NCBI GenBank assembly: GCA_019454045.1
Contig: SKCR01010142.1
Location: 186,001-250,000, forward strand
Direction: 5' to 3'
DNA: 64,000 nt
From: Zanthoxylum bungeanum
Lineage: Eukaryota > Streptophyta > Magnoliopsida > Sapindales > Rutaceae
The notes under the pieces were generated by a model that was not told the origin of the DNA, made no database searches, and saw only the letters and a program-made list of their open reading frames with translations. Made by a program: the position numbers and the translations under genes. Below, in pieces: positions 22,633 through 34,288 of this stretch (position 1 is the first letter of the stretch; the number at the start of each line of letters is the position of its first letter).

Positions 22633-24298
22633 GCTCGTTCCTTTCTAAGTCTGACAGCTTCACCGCCTTGTTTCCCAATTTCTGAATGGCTATCATGTCT
22701 TTTCTACTTGCTTCTTCCAAGGATTCCCCGTGTTCTAAACATCGCTGAGTATCATAGTACCAGGGTTGAATACTTTTGTCAATATACTCATGTTGCAGGT
22801 TGAAAGGAATATGCCCAGACAAATAAGCGAAATGAACGTCTTTATTATCATTAAGAAAAGGTTCGAACAAGTAGATAAAATCAATGTCTTTTTCTAAAAA
22901 TGCAAGATTAGATAAACTAGGAGAAACAACTTCATCATTCGCAACATTGCCTTCTTCCTCGGCCTATGGTTCTCCATTGCTGTCGTTCCCTATCCCCATG
23001 AAAAAACCGGGTGGTTGAGTTGAGAGTTGGAGGATAAAGCTTTCGGGTAGGCCGGAGTTGATCATGTAGGTAGGCGGTGGGATGGAATGATAGTTCGGTA
23101 GGGGATTCCGATGTGTGTTGGGTTGTTCTTTCTCAGGATCGGGTATTTTATGGGCATCAATGAGGTTTTGGATTTCATGCCTAAGGCGGGTGCAGTTGTC
23201 AGTTTTGTGGCCTCTCCTCTGATGTTAGTGACAATACAGGCTTAGGTCAAGGTTGGGTGGTATAGGATCTGGAAGTGGTTTACGCTTTAAGGGTTTTAGG
23301 AGTCTTTGTCCTTTCAACTTCTCAAGCACCTTAGATAAAGGCTTCCCCAGGTTAGAGAAATGCCGGTTCCTGATGGCAGCAACCTCGGCAATAGCAGGCT
23401 TAGTCTCAGAATGCCCCCCAAAAGTTCTTCTATTATGGCCATAGAACTTTCTATTCTCGGCCTCTTCTTCCTCAATATCCATGACAGTTTCCCTCAACTG
23501 TCGAAAATCAGTAATCATGGAGGTCATTCTCCTCAGCTTGCCATAAATTGAGGGCTTAGTACCCTTGATAATCATCTTTATCTGGTCCTTCTCTGAAGGC
23601 CGAGTCTGCATCTTCAGAAGCTGGCTCCTCCAGCGATCTACATACTCTTTGAAACTTTCCTCTGGTTTCTGCTTGGTATTCTCCAAGTCGCGGAGCGATA
23701 AGTCGATCTCCAAATCCGTAACATATTGTTTCAGAAAAGCTTATGCCAGTTCCTTAAAATCTTCCTTGACCTTTCTTTCAAGGCTATGGTACCATACCAC
23801 GGGTGCCCCCTCAAGTGACATCCCGAACATTTTCTGAACTTGGCGCTGTGATAGGCCCATCGAACTCATTACCAAGATATATTACCGAAGATGGACCTTC
23901 AGGTCCCCATTCCCATTAAACTTGGCTATATCCGGTATTTTAAACTGAGCCGGCAACTGTTCCTCAAACGTAATTGCCTCATAATCCAACAGGTCTTCGT
24001 GCTTGCCCCTCATCTTACGGGTAATCGACTCTACCTGATCTCGGAGTTTCTGCAGTTCAGTTTGAGACCCTGTCATTCTCCCCGCAGCATATTCAGCCAT
24101 ATCATCATCAAAACCCGGGATATCATCATTCAATCTAGTCAGAAGGTCTTCACGCCTCTCATTCTCATAACCTCCCCCAGCTTGGGGTACAGCCATATTA
24201 GCTATAGCAGTAGTCAAGGCTTGCAACTTTTCAGTAACCTTGGTGAGATTGGTCTCCAACTGATCCATACGAGATACCTCATTCTCTGATTCGCTCAT
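22633..24298 (-). pseudogene. G1 gag relic fused to a pre-integrase linker
   Basis: The minus-strand frame starts MSESENEVSRMDQLE at 24,298, with a coiled-coil-like N-terminus. A Retrotrans_gag-type capsid region follows (FKEYVDRWRSQLLKM, near 23,650). The zinc-knuckle-like motif YCH*HQRRGHKTDNC at about 23,185-23,230 follows a C-X8-H-X4-C form. It stays in one frame with four stops (TAA near 23,880; TAA near 23,740; TAA inside the knuckle near 23,222; TAG near 22,965). After FFMGIGND it runs into QPWYYDTQRCLE, which resembles the segment just before integrase in gypsy polyproteins. Protease, RT and RNase H are missing between them. Copia A cuts the end. Confidence 0.75.
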
Positions 24299-25237
24299 GT
24301 TTCCTATCGGCCTTTTAACAAGTCTTCCATTTTCCCTAACCCGACGGATATCTATGATGGCTCTTAAGACACAAGAGGGTTAACATGATGTGTGTATACA
24401 TAAGATACGTGCAATGTATGGAACATATAATTCGACCCATTACCATTTTAAAGCATTCAATCACACTGTTGTGTGGTGCAAACTTGTCCGAGTTGAAAAG
24501 GCCCAACATGTTTACACCTTTGCGATAACATGACTAAATAACTTCAAATGATAAGAGGCCCAAACACAAGATGACCCATCATCATTTTAGAAACTTTTAG
24601 GCCAATTTTCATACGATACGAACTCATCCCAGTTTAAATGGCCCAACAAGTTCGCATTTTTGATAAGAAGTCCAACCGAGTCCAAATGACGATGGTCCTA
24701 AGCACAAGCACAAGCACAAGGAAATAGTTTCTATTGGTCATACAACTATGGTCTACGTGGGTTTATAGGGGTATATACAAAGACTCTCGCTGGCGAAGGA
24801 TTGCCCACAACTAGGTCTCCCTACTCAAGGGTTCGAGCGACCAAGTGAGCGCACCTTTTTTATAACTTACGGTACGTGCCAACGAGTTATGGTGCGTGAC
24901 TGACTGTCAAATGGATTTCCCATTGTAGATTCCCCAGAGGGAGGGCGGAGCGAACTCTCTTAAAAACCCAAGCCTCTTAGGCTCTTATTGCTTGGTGACA
25001 GGAATAAACAACGAGTCCTCCAAATTAGTCCATCATAGTAGGCTACGAGTACATGATTATCTAGGTGCCTTCACAGCTTTTCCTTATAGAAAGGTAGTGA
25101 ATGAAAGAAGACACCAAACCATTACATAGCCTTAAAAAAATGCCTTTGATTAAACCCCTTTCCACCCACGATAAACATGGTTAACTAAAGCACAAACCAT
25201 AATCATTACAAGACATTATTTTGGGGCCAATTCTCTA
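24299..25237 (-). other. G1 untranslated leader
   Basis: Non-coding, about 0.94 kb between PBS and gag. Shared with G2 (40,345-41,266), including a repeated GGCCCAACA(A/T)GTT motif and the block TCCCCAGAGGGAGGG. No structure is resolved. Confidence 0.7.
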
Positions 25238-25254
25238 TCCCAGTAGAGTCGCCA
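25238..25254 (-). other. G1 primer-binding site (tRNA-Arg type)
   Basis: Minus strand TGGCGACTCTACTGGGA lies 3 nt inside the 5' LTR. It closely matches the complement of a plant tRNA-Arg 3' end. G2 has TGGCGACTCCACTGGGGA. Assignment to Arg is from memory of tRNA ends. Confidence 0.7.
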
Positions 25255-25257
25255 GAC

Positions 25258-28229
25258 TGTAGGATACAGAAATTTGTGACGCTGTCCCGGGCTCGCAGCC
25301 TGGTCGGGAGTACGAAGTAGTCCGCGAGTAACTACATCGGAGAAATAAAAAATGAAGTCGCCACCCGGTGTGAACCGGAAAAATGATTTAAGGCCACACT
25401 CATCCCTCACAAGGGAAGACCTCAAACCGTTGGGTTCAGAATGGTCCCTTACTTATGCCACTTGTAATGAAATGATTTATGCAATAATTTAATCTGATCT
25501 ACGCAACATGTATTTCCAAGAGTATTCTACTTCTAAGTTCACATGCATAAAAGGAAACTGAAATAACGGCAGGCATATAATTTCATAAACACATTAAATT
25601 TATAAACATGGCAATACAAGTAAAACATAAATATAGGAGAGACATAATTAGCTTTCTAGTGCGAAAGAAATAATCACGGAAGTAATCATATCTGAGAATA
25701 TAATGGAAGAAACAAGCATGCATGAAATGGGATGTAACAGATGAAATCTCATTCGTGGAGCGTTTGATAACGCGTTCGAACGGCCGAGAACATGTGTTCG
25801 AGTTGCGTTTGTAAACGCGTTTGAACAAGATAAGACCCGATGCATGATAAAGTAAAAAATATGAGCGTTCGAGTAGTGTTCGTAAATTCGTTCGAATGGT
25901 AAATAGAATGTTCGTGTTCATATAGCGTTCGAGAACACGTTCAAACGGGAAAAGACCTGATGCATGATAAAACAAAAAAACGCATACGCGTTCGAGTAGC
26001 ATTCGTAAACGCGTTTGAACTGTAAACAAAATATCCGCGTTCGTATAGCGTTTGAGAACGCGTTCGAACGGGACATGACCTGATGGCTTCTGAAACGATG
26101 CAAGCACATACATAGATGAGCAAATGCATAATGTAGGACCTCGTGTTCCCGATTGAACACATTTCGTATTCAATCGAGTGTACCTCATCCGGCGCGGCAA
26201 AACCTCGTGGTAAAGGTAGCCCTTTAGGAATTTTTCCTCGAAGAGAGGACCTTTAATCCACCCTAGTTAGCCCATGCGCACCAGAATACAATACATGCGT
26301 AAATAGAGCAATGATATGAAAAAGGGTGAATGACATAATAAAAGGCGCGATAAAACATCGTGGTAAAGGTAGCCCTTTAGGCATTTTCCCTCGAATATAA
26401 GACCTTTAATCCACCCTAGTTAGCCCATGCGCACTAGAATACAATACATGCGTAAATAAAGCAAAGATATGCAAAAGGTGAATGACATAATAAAAGGCGC
26501 GGCAAAACATCGTGGTAAAGGTAGCCCTTTAGGTATTTTCCCTCGAATAGAGGACTTTAATCCACCATAGTTAGCCCATGCGCATTATATTACCATGCAT
26601 ACAAATGAATGAGACAATAATGTGGAACTTCGTATGTCCGATTAAACATATCTCACATTCAATCAAACATACTTCGTCTGGCGCGGCAAAACGTCATGGC
26701 AAAGGTACCCTTTAGGCTTTTCATCCCTCAAAACGGAGGACCTTTAATCCAACTCGATTTTTTCCATGCGCACTACATCATCAATACACAAAAAAATAAC
26801 GTACGAAAAGTAAATGGCGGAATGTAAAATGCGAATAATAGACAAACAAGATGAAATAAAATGAAATATGTTCCGTTTACTCAAGGGGTACGTGGAGTTG
26901 TCTCCCAAGTACAGACCTCACTATAGTCCATTCGGATTCGGCTACAGAATTTACGTCTGGGTTTCCATCCGATATACCACAAGAGACGACACATATTCCA
27001 TTCATTCAAGGATCACAACATGTATCAACAAACGACTCTCATGCGAAAGAACAACAAAAGAATGAGAATAAATAAGATACGTGCCCTCAGGTCTAACCTC
27101 TTAGCCGTCTCTCGAAAGTGCGTTACACGGCCGTCGGAAGGATTGATGCTCCGTAACTCCTCTGGTCCACTGGTCCACTGCTTCTTGTCGCTGTTTCACT
27201 GTTTGGGCTGCTATTTTTTACTCCGTTTCGCTGTTGTTTCCACTATATTTTCTGGTTACTGTTTTACGGTAAATGAATGACTGTTCTTGCATTTTTTAAG
27301 GGGTATTGAGGTTGTTGTTTGGTGTGGTAATTTAAGGGTTTTGAAGTGCAGTTTTAGTCCACTATTTTCGGTAATTGGGGACTGTTTTGAGGGGTGTGTT
27401 TCGGTGGTTATAGGGTGTGGTTAAGACAGTATTTTCGGTGGTCTTAGGGGCTATTTCGAGGACTGTTTCGATGAGGTTTCTTGGTTGTTTGGGAGAGTGT
27501 TTCAGTTAAAGTTTGTGCGGCAATGGAGGGGGTTTGCGGGTAGTGTTTTCGATTATTGAAGAGAGGAGGAGAAGAGAATTATTTCTTGTTGCTTGTTACT
27601 TGTGTTGGGCGTGTCATGCTAGGAGAGGCAAGGGTTGAATTTGTGTTTCTTTTATAGGAAGAGGCTAGGGTTCTCCTTGTTTGAATAGGAATGGGATTTG
27701 TGTAATTATGGGGGATATATTTTATTAGTGTCACACAAGGAAAACATCTATTTAATTAGGGACAAGATTTGGCTTAATTGGGAAGATGGTATATTTGATT
27801 TGTTTTGTTTAGGTATGTGAATTATTTAGATTGGATTTGTTTTATTTAATTTGGAATGTGATTTATTTAATTTAGGAAGGATATTATTTTAATTTGTGAC
27901 ATGTGTTTTAAATGTTTTAATTATTTTTGGGTGGGTTTTGGTGGGCTAATTGGGCTTGGGCGTGAGGCTAGCAACCAAAACAGAAGTACCAACACCGTTC
28001 GAATGCCGATTCAAACGCTACAAGAACTCCCGCAATCTGCTTGACATTCGAACGTGTTAACAAACGCAGCACGAACGAAAGCAGTGAACGTGTGAATTGA
28101 ATCCGATGACATACTTATTCTGAATTTCCCATTCCGACATCCATTTCCCACGACTTCCGCAACCTAAAGAGTTGTGCCTCCGTACGAGACTCATCATCGG
28201 GACTTATATGCAAAAATGTTGTGCCTACA
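25258..28229 (-). repeat. G1 5' LTR (2,972 bp)
   Basis: Begins TGTAGGATACAG and ends GTGCCTACA. Collinear with the 3' LTR but with one extra subrepeat unit. TATA on the minus strand at 27,650-27,656. A plus-strand frame (26,868-27,065, antisense to the element) covers the block conserved among G1 and G3 LTRs. Confidence 0.9.
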
Positions 28230-28470
28230 TTTTTATAATGACAATTCTTAATTTATAGGCTTCAAGCCCATTCCCCTTGATGACTTCTCAACTTGCTCTC
28301 GAGGTAAACATTTAGTAAACGGATCCACTAGGATTTCCTTCGATTTAACCTAATTTATTGAAATTATTTCGCTTGAGAATTGCCTTATGGTATTGTGTCT
28401 CTGACGTATGTGTCGAGACTTATAATTATACATTATATTTTGGGCTATCCTAATATCCGATTGGGGCGAT
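28230..28470 (-). pseudogene. Copia F RNase H C-terminus
   Basis: Minus-strand translation shows KSRHIRQRHNTIRQ, then a TAG where Y is expected, then VKSKEILVDPFTKCLPRE and SSRGMGLKP followed by a stop. This is the conserved tail of copia RNase H (K-S-R-H-I...D-P-x-T-K). The upstream part of pol is missing because R1 sequence begins near 28,470. The sequence continues across G1 at 8,593. Confidence 0.8.
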
Positions 28471-30444
28471 TGTGAAATCCCTAGGATCAGATCGATGCTC
28501 TGCGTAGGGGAAGTGGGTCTAACACATATATATCAAGCATTGGTGTATATTTAAATAATCTAATGAAATATTATATTACATTACGAGTGTATAGAAAAAA
28601 ATCGAGACTAAATTTAATGCGCGCCCAACATAATTTTTTCTTTTAAATTGTTCTTCATCAGCTCTCTGGAAACAGAGAGCTGATGGAATTGGATTTCTAA
28701 CCTAATTTATTTCCAACCTTCCCTAAACAATTTTAAATACCCAAAATTATTTTTTAACATCAAAATCAATATCAACACATGTTATAGAACAAAATCATAT
28801 TTTTCAAAATATCAAATATTTTTATAAAAACATAAATTTATTCTTAATACGCATATGTGTAAATTTTGAATCCAAAACACAAATCAAATTAGAATCCCAC
28901 AATATAGTGACTCATGAACAATTCTAGGTCAGAGATGGTTAAGTGATTCTAAAATGGTAGCTATAGTTCTAACCTTTCATCTAGAGTTCTAAACTCTAAT
29001 TTTATGTTATATGTCCAACATGAATATATTTGACCCAATTATAAGAATATTGTGTTTATGCTTCCAAAGCATCCATACACTAGTTTATTAGCCAAATTTC
29101 AACTTCAAGCTATATTATTATGTATCAAATACAAAACATAGCTTATTTGGAGAAGATCGAACTTACCTAGTAAGCTTGAACCAAGATCAAATCTTATTCT
29201 CCTTGTTGAATGTTGTAGAGAACTTCCAAAACTAGCAAGCTGGATTTGAAAATCTAATCTTCTTCTCCTTGTGTGTTGTAGAAAACTTCCAAAGCTAGCA
29301 AGCTTGATATGAATATCCAATCTTCTCCACAAAAACTTTACTTAGACTAATATTTTTTTCTTTTGCTTAATGCCTGTTTTAGCTTATTTGTCTTGATTAA
29401 AAACTTGCTCAAACTCACCTTTTATAACAAAACTTATGTATTTTTAATTAATAAAATTATAATAAACCTTTAGGTGTGCTTAATCCAATTTGTACAAATA
29501 TGTAATAATTAGTGTGACTAATCACCTTTGTTCTACCCACTTTGATTTAATCAATTAAATCAAGCCAAATATACCTATTATTTCATATTTGTAAATACCA
29601 AACATATCTTCCAATGGTAGAGATATTTATGAAATTATAAAAAAGCCCTTGTGATTTTGGATTATCCATTAAATCCAACTGGTCAAGTAAATAATAATGT
29701 TATCCAATAACACTTAATTAATTTAGTTGATAAATTAGATATCAAATATTATTTATTATAAAAAAGTATCACTACTCAGTGCTGAATGAGTACACTTCAT
29801 ACTATAGAACTCTCTAAGTCCAGACATATTCATCATATAAGCCTAGCTTATATGTACGTAATTCGCCACCTCCAAATTCACGAAGAACACGAACGACCTT
29901 TCTGAACTATACAAGTCGGTGTCATCACATATGTTTAATAATCCTTCCGTCGTAGCTATCCTAGTTGTGCTTAGGAAATATAGATTACATAGTCCAAGTT
30001 GCTGAGGCGTCACATATCATATTGTCGATATGTCCATGATTCTTTACAACTAATCAGAAAATTATTTCTGATATAGGCTATCCACCCTAGGTGATTGGCT
30101 TTGGCCCAAGTCTTAAGAATCGTGACTATCATCATGGATACCTTAACCCCTTGTGGTACACATACGGGCCTACGGATCCTATCTTGATACGCATTTGATT
30201 AACGAGTGTATCGGTCCACACCCAATGAACATCTAGCGGGCAGACCATGAAGGTCTCTGACATATATGACATCAAAGTGTGGATGATCACACACAAAAAA
30301 TAATCATCCTATAGTCAAAGGATCACATATGCTACTCCTCGACCTAGGATATTCCTATTTATGGTGTTGTGTACTTCCAACTATTAGGAATCACCTATGA
30401 TTTTTTCAATATAGCGTGATGGGTTAACGTAGTCACCAAATATC
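28470..30444 (-). mobile_element. Copia-type LTR, R1 copy 2, cut by copia B
   Basis: Reverse complement of 1-1,733 between about 28,470 and 29,945, with indels; the GC-rich insert of copy 1 is absent. It extends about 500 bp further, so copy 1 is truncated by the window or shorter. A short inverted pair CAGCTCTCTG/CAGAGAGCTG lies near 28,660-28,680. Interrupted at 30,444 by copia B (TSD ATATC) and resumes at 59,102. A TATAAAAG on the minus strand near 29,418 fits transcription to the left. Confidence 0.65.
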
Positions 30445-30919
30445 TATTGGGATCTCTACGAACATTGCCAATGATCTAATAAGCATAAAACATGTGAATA
30501 CTCAAAGTAAGAATGCAGAAGAATACTTACAATGATCGGTTAGTGGATGTAGAAAATAACAAAAATTTTTCCTACTTTGTGTAGTGCTCCAAGCTCTATT
30601 TGATTGTATGTTTAGCTCCAAGCTTTGTTGTTTTGAATTCCAACTTAGGGATTTTCCCTATCACCTTTGTAGACTCCTTTAAGTGCTAGCTATGGAAGAA
30701 ATATGCAACAAAATCTTCCCTTGGTGTATGTAACTCATGGCAATTTGGAGAGCAAAGAGATAGAGAGTTTCACGGTAAAAGAGAAGAAAAGGGAATGAAA
30801 AAGTGTGAGTGTGAATGATTTTCCAAAATAAAAAATTCATATACCAAATCCAAGATTTGGTAAAAGTCATTCACCTTTTCAAAGTTGAGTGTTTTACAAG
30901 CCAACCACCAACAACTAAC
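30445..30919 (-). repeat. Copia B 3' LTR, first part
   Basis: Matches 57,148-57,620 of the 5' LTR. Stops at CTAAC (30,915-30,919), where the inverted S LTR is inserted. The LTR continues at 47,449. Confidence 0.88.
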
Positions 30920-32584
30920 TGTTAGACAATTATGACCCATAGCGTCACTGTTTGTAAAAGACATTGTGTTTTTGTACAAAATTAACTATGTAGTAATGAA
31001 ATTGCCTTTTACCGTTTCGCAATTTATTTACTTGATATAGAAATGGTAGAAGTCATTATGATTAGTTCCGGATTGAGATGATATGAGACAATATCAATCC
31101 ATAAAGGTTTAATCATTAATATCCCTAGTCGTAGTATTATCGAGACTGGACATCGATAATACGGAATACTAGCATCGCACTTGTGCGTGTTATGGAAGCG
31201 TAACAGCATAGTTCTCATATATTTAAGTATTGGATACTTATGCAAGTGTGATAGGAGGTTGTGTTTACCGATGGTACGGAAACAGCTTCGCTCTGGATAG
31301 ACCCCTCGGAATCCCATTGGTAGTATGACTATGTGTCTATGGGAATCCGATTCAGGTAGGTGTTGGTCTTAACCTGAGACTTGCATTGCACCGCTAGTAC
31401 TTGCGACAATCAATATGCTTTAGTTTTGGTCGTCCGGGAGTTTAATAGGTTCTGTGTACGCCTCTTCTGGGTTTATTGAGAATCGTAGTGTATTGAGTGT
31501 GATGTCAAGACGGAAGTATCACTTCAGTCATATGGAGATGATGGTCACGCATGGATACAGAACTGTTTCTCTAAAGGGTTGCAACCTCGGGATAATATGA
31601 CTAGGTCATGATTATCCGATATTAAAGAGACTAGTTGCTTGATATCTGATATGTACTTCGTACGGGGGCGGACATGACCGGCGTAAACACACACGTATAA
31701 CGCAAGCGTACTTATCGTTCAAGTAGTATAAAAAGTATCGATCCCACGAGGACTTAATACCTAAGTTATTAATTTTATGAGGTCAAATGATTACTAGTAT
31801 CTAACAGATTATTTAATTGATTTGAAATGAGGACGATTCTAAATTTAAAGACAAGTAAATAAAATTGTTTGAAAGTAGATTTTAAGAAAATTCATATTAA
31901 AAACTATCTCGGGTTGTGATTTCTTTTAATATCATTTTAAAGATGAAGTGGTAAACTTATAGTTGGATAAAATATTGATTTATTAACCTGGAACACTAAA
32001 TTATGTGTAAGCCTCTGTCGATGGTCAGACACAAATACCCAGTTTAACCCAATTGAACCATATGTCTATGTCAACCAAATTATCTGGATTCATTAAGTTT
32101 AGTTCCAATTATGGTTACCCCCCCCCGCCCGACAGGTATATTCTTATCCTATAAGGAAATCTATTAAAGGGTTATCTATCCTCAAGGAAGATCGTGGGCT
32201 ATTGAGTCTAAGGCTGAAACCTAAAATCCCTATGTCTAGTTCATTTTAGATTTACCATATCAATTTTATTAATGGCCAGTTAATGAAAAAAAGTATTAAG
32301 ATTAAGACTCAATAAATATCTTTATATTACCCAAACTATAATCTAACCCCTTATAAACCGGTGATATTGAAATTAATCACAACCCCAGATAACTAATTTA
32401 GTTACAACACATAACTAGGGCTAATAAAAACTTAAAAGACATAAAATGAAAATGCTGAAAAGTAATTGCGGTGAGTAAAATACTGAAAAGTAAATTACAA
32501 ATGAAATAAAATGCTAAGGTAAAAGAATTACTTTTACTACTACTAATTTAGATATCTCCTATAAAATAATATATAAACTTGTGA

Positions 32585-32875
32585 TAATATTTTACCAACC
32601 GACCAATCTGGCGGTATCCTGATTAAGTCAAATTAAGTCCAACCAGCCATATAGGTGGTAATATTTGTCCATAATCCAGCAATAAAGGCGGTACCAAAAT
32701 AAATTTACCACCGACCAATCTGGCGGTATCCTTGATTAATCAGGTTCAAACCAACAGAAAATAAACTTACCAACCGACCAATATATCGGTTTCCTTGATT
32801 AGTCAGGTTTAAACCAGATTAAATTGAATTGCCAACCGACCAATATAGCGGTATCCTTTATTAATCAGTATTTTA
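32585..32875. repeat. About 60-bp tandem repeat in E1 LTR
   Basis: Four units with CCGACCAAT(A/C)T(A/G)(G/T)CGGT(A/T)TCC, about 60-110 bp apart. The same array is in E2 (43,375-43,660). Confidence 0.75.
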
Positions 32876-33208
32876 AATAAATATATTATTTTTAAGGGAG
32901 ATTAATCTAAATAGTAACAGTAAAAGAATTACCTTTCACCCTAGCTGGGAAATTACCTCGTCATGGTAAATAGTAAAAACTGTAAAAATAAGAAAGTAAA
33001 TTACTATTATTACAAACGTAATTAAATTTAATTACAAAAGTAAAAAAAATAAAAACTAAAGATTCTAGAGAGAGAAATTCTCTTTTACACGGATTAGAAG
33101 AGAGAGAATGGTGGCCCGAATTCTGAAATTTGATTCTGAATTTATAGGCAAAATTGGTTTCAGCGTCGCGACGCTGGAACAGTTCGACGTGGCACGCTGA
33201 GGAGGCGA

Positions 33209-33523
33209 CACGTGACAAGGCGGCTGACTGTTCACGCGACACGTGGCAAGGCGGCTAAGACTCAATTATGTGATGACGTCATCTGATGTGTGACGCTGAC
33301 GTGGTGATGACGTGGCGTTGCAATTGTCGGCACAATAGGATTGCGACACGTGGCGAAACGTGTCACGCTGTGATTGGCGGATGCTGACGTGGCAAGTTGA
33401 CTTGGTTGACCTTGTGACGTGGCGTGACACATGGCGAAGTTGACTTTTTGACCGCTGACATGGCTGATGACGAGGCGACACGTGTCAAGTCTTAGTGTCG
33501 GCACCGTAGGATGATGACACGTG
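33209..33523 (-). promoter_or_regulatory. CACGTG/TGACGTCA cluster in E1 U3
   Basis: Five CACGTG hexamers, several GACGTGGC and one TGACGTCA in about 315 bp, upstream of the minus-strand TATA at 33,141-33,146. Same arrangement as in E3 and E2. Confidence 0.5.
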
Positions 33524-33950
33524 GCACGGTGCATGTTAGCAGATTGGTTGTGATGGTGACACATGTCACGGCGCATTTAGCAAAGTCAAACTTCTCAAAT
33601 CCTGAACCGTTGACCCGCGCACGTTAGCAGATTCGGCGTATTCTGGGCGTTGCGGCGCTGAAGGTACGGGCGGCGCGACGCGAAAAGACCAAAATATCCC
33701 TGCTGACGCATTTTTGTCCGGTTTTGCCCCAAATTGCCTCCAGTGCTATCCAAACTTTATTTATCTGTAAAATAACAACAAACACATCAAAACGTTCATA
33801 ATCTCGAGAAACAATACAAAACATTAGGTCAAATGAGTGAGAAATAGTGATATAAATACCACTCATCACACCCCCAAACCTAACATTTTGCTAGTCCTCG
33901 AGCAAAACAGAAAATAACATAAGAAATAAAATTAACTAAGCCACTTGTAG

Positions 33951-34288
33951 TCCCGAAATCCCATTGGTAGTATGACTATGTGTCTATGGAATCCGATTCA
34001 GGGTAGGTGTATTTGGTTTTAACCTGGGACTTGCACCGCTAGTACTTGCGACAATCGATATGCTTTAGTTTTGGTCGTCCGGGACTTTAACAGGTTCTGT
34101 GTACGCCTCTTCTGGGTTTATTGAGAATCGTAGTGTATTGGGTGTGATGTCAAGATGAAGTATCACTTCAGTCATATGGTGATGATGGTCACGCAGGGAT
34201 ACATAACTGGTTCTCTAAGGGTTGCAACCATCGGGATAATATGACTAGGTCATGTTTATCCGATATTAAAGACTAGTTGCTTGATATC
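33951..34288 (+). repeat. Duplicated segment of S LTR
   Basis: Near-identical to 31,305-31,640, both in plus orientation. Ends with the TSD ATATC (34,284-34,288) of G2. Confidence 0.85.

Larger units (their letters stand above)
8594..28229 (-). mobile_element. G1: gag-only gypsy-type LTR retrotransposon with nested copia A
   Basis: Both LTRs are bounded by TGTAGG...CCTACA (8,594-11,407 and 25,258-28,229; the outer TG at 8,594 is mutated to TA). Flanking 5-bp copies of TTTTT (8,589-8,593 and 28,230-28,234) form the TSD. PBS, PPT and a gag relic on the minus strand give the orientation. Without copia A it is about 9.6 kb, of which LTRs make up nearly 60%. No protease, RT or RNase H core was found in about 3.8 kb of internal DNA. 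The gag zinc-knuckle form, arginine-tRNA-like PBS and repeat-rich 3' region resemble the Tat/Ogre lineage (inferred). The element has the layout of a non-autonomous element with a gag domain. Confidence 0.85.
31675..33950 (-). mobile_element. E1: E-family 3' LTR with a stub of internal DNA
   Basis: The LTR runs 31,675-33,868 (2,194 bp; TGACCGGCG...ACTCATCA on plus). On the minus strand it begins TGATGAGTGG and is preceded by GGTTTGGGGGTG, a good polypurine tract, so it is a 3' LTR. About 80 bp of internal sequence remain before an abrupt join to S at about 33,950. Contains four copies of an AACCGACCAAT..GCGGTATCCT repeat (32,590-32,870), a TATA box (33,141-33,146) and a CACGTG cluster. Confidence 0.85.

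Noticed and set aside
22573..24289. Plus-strand frames opposite G1 gag
   Set aside because: Antisense shadows of the gag frame with no domain.
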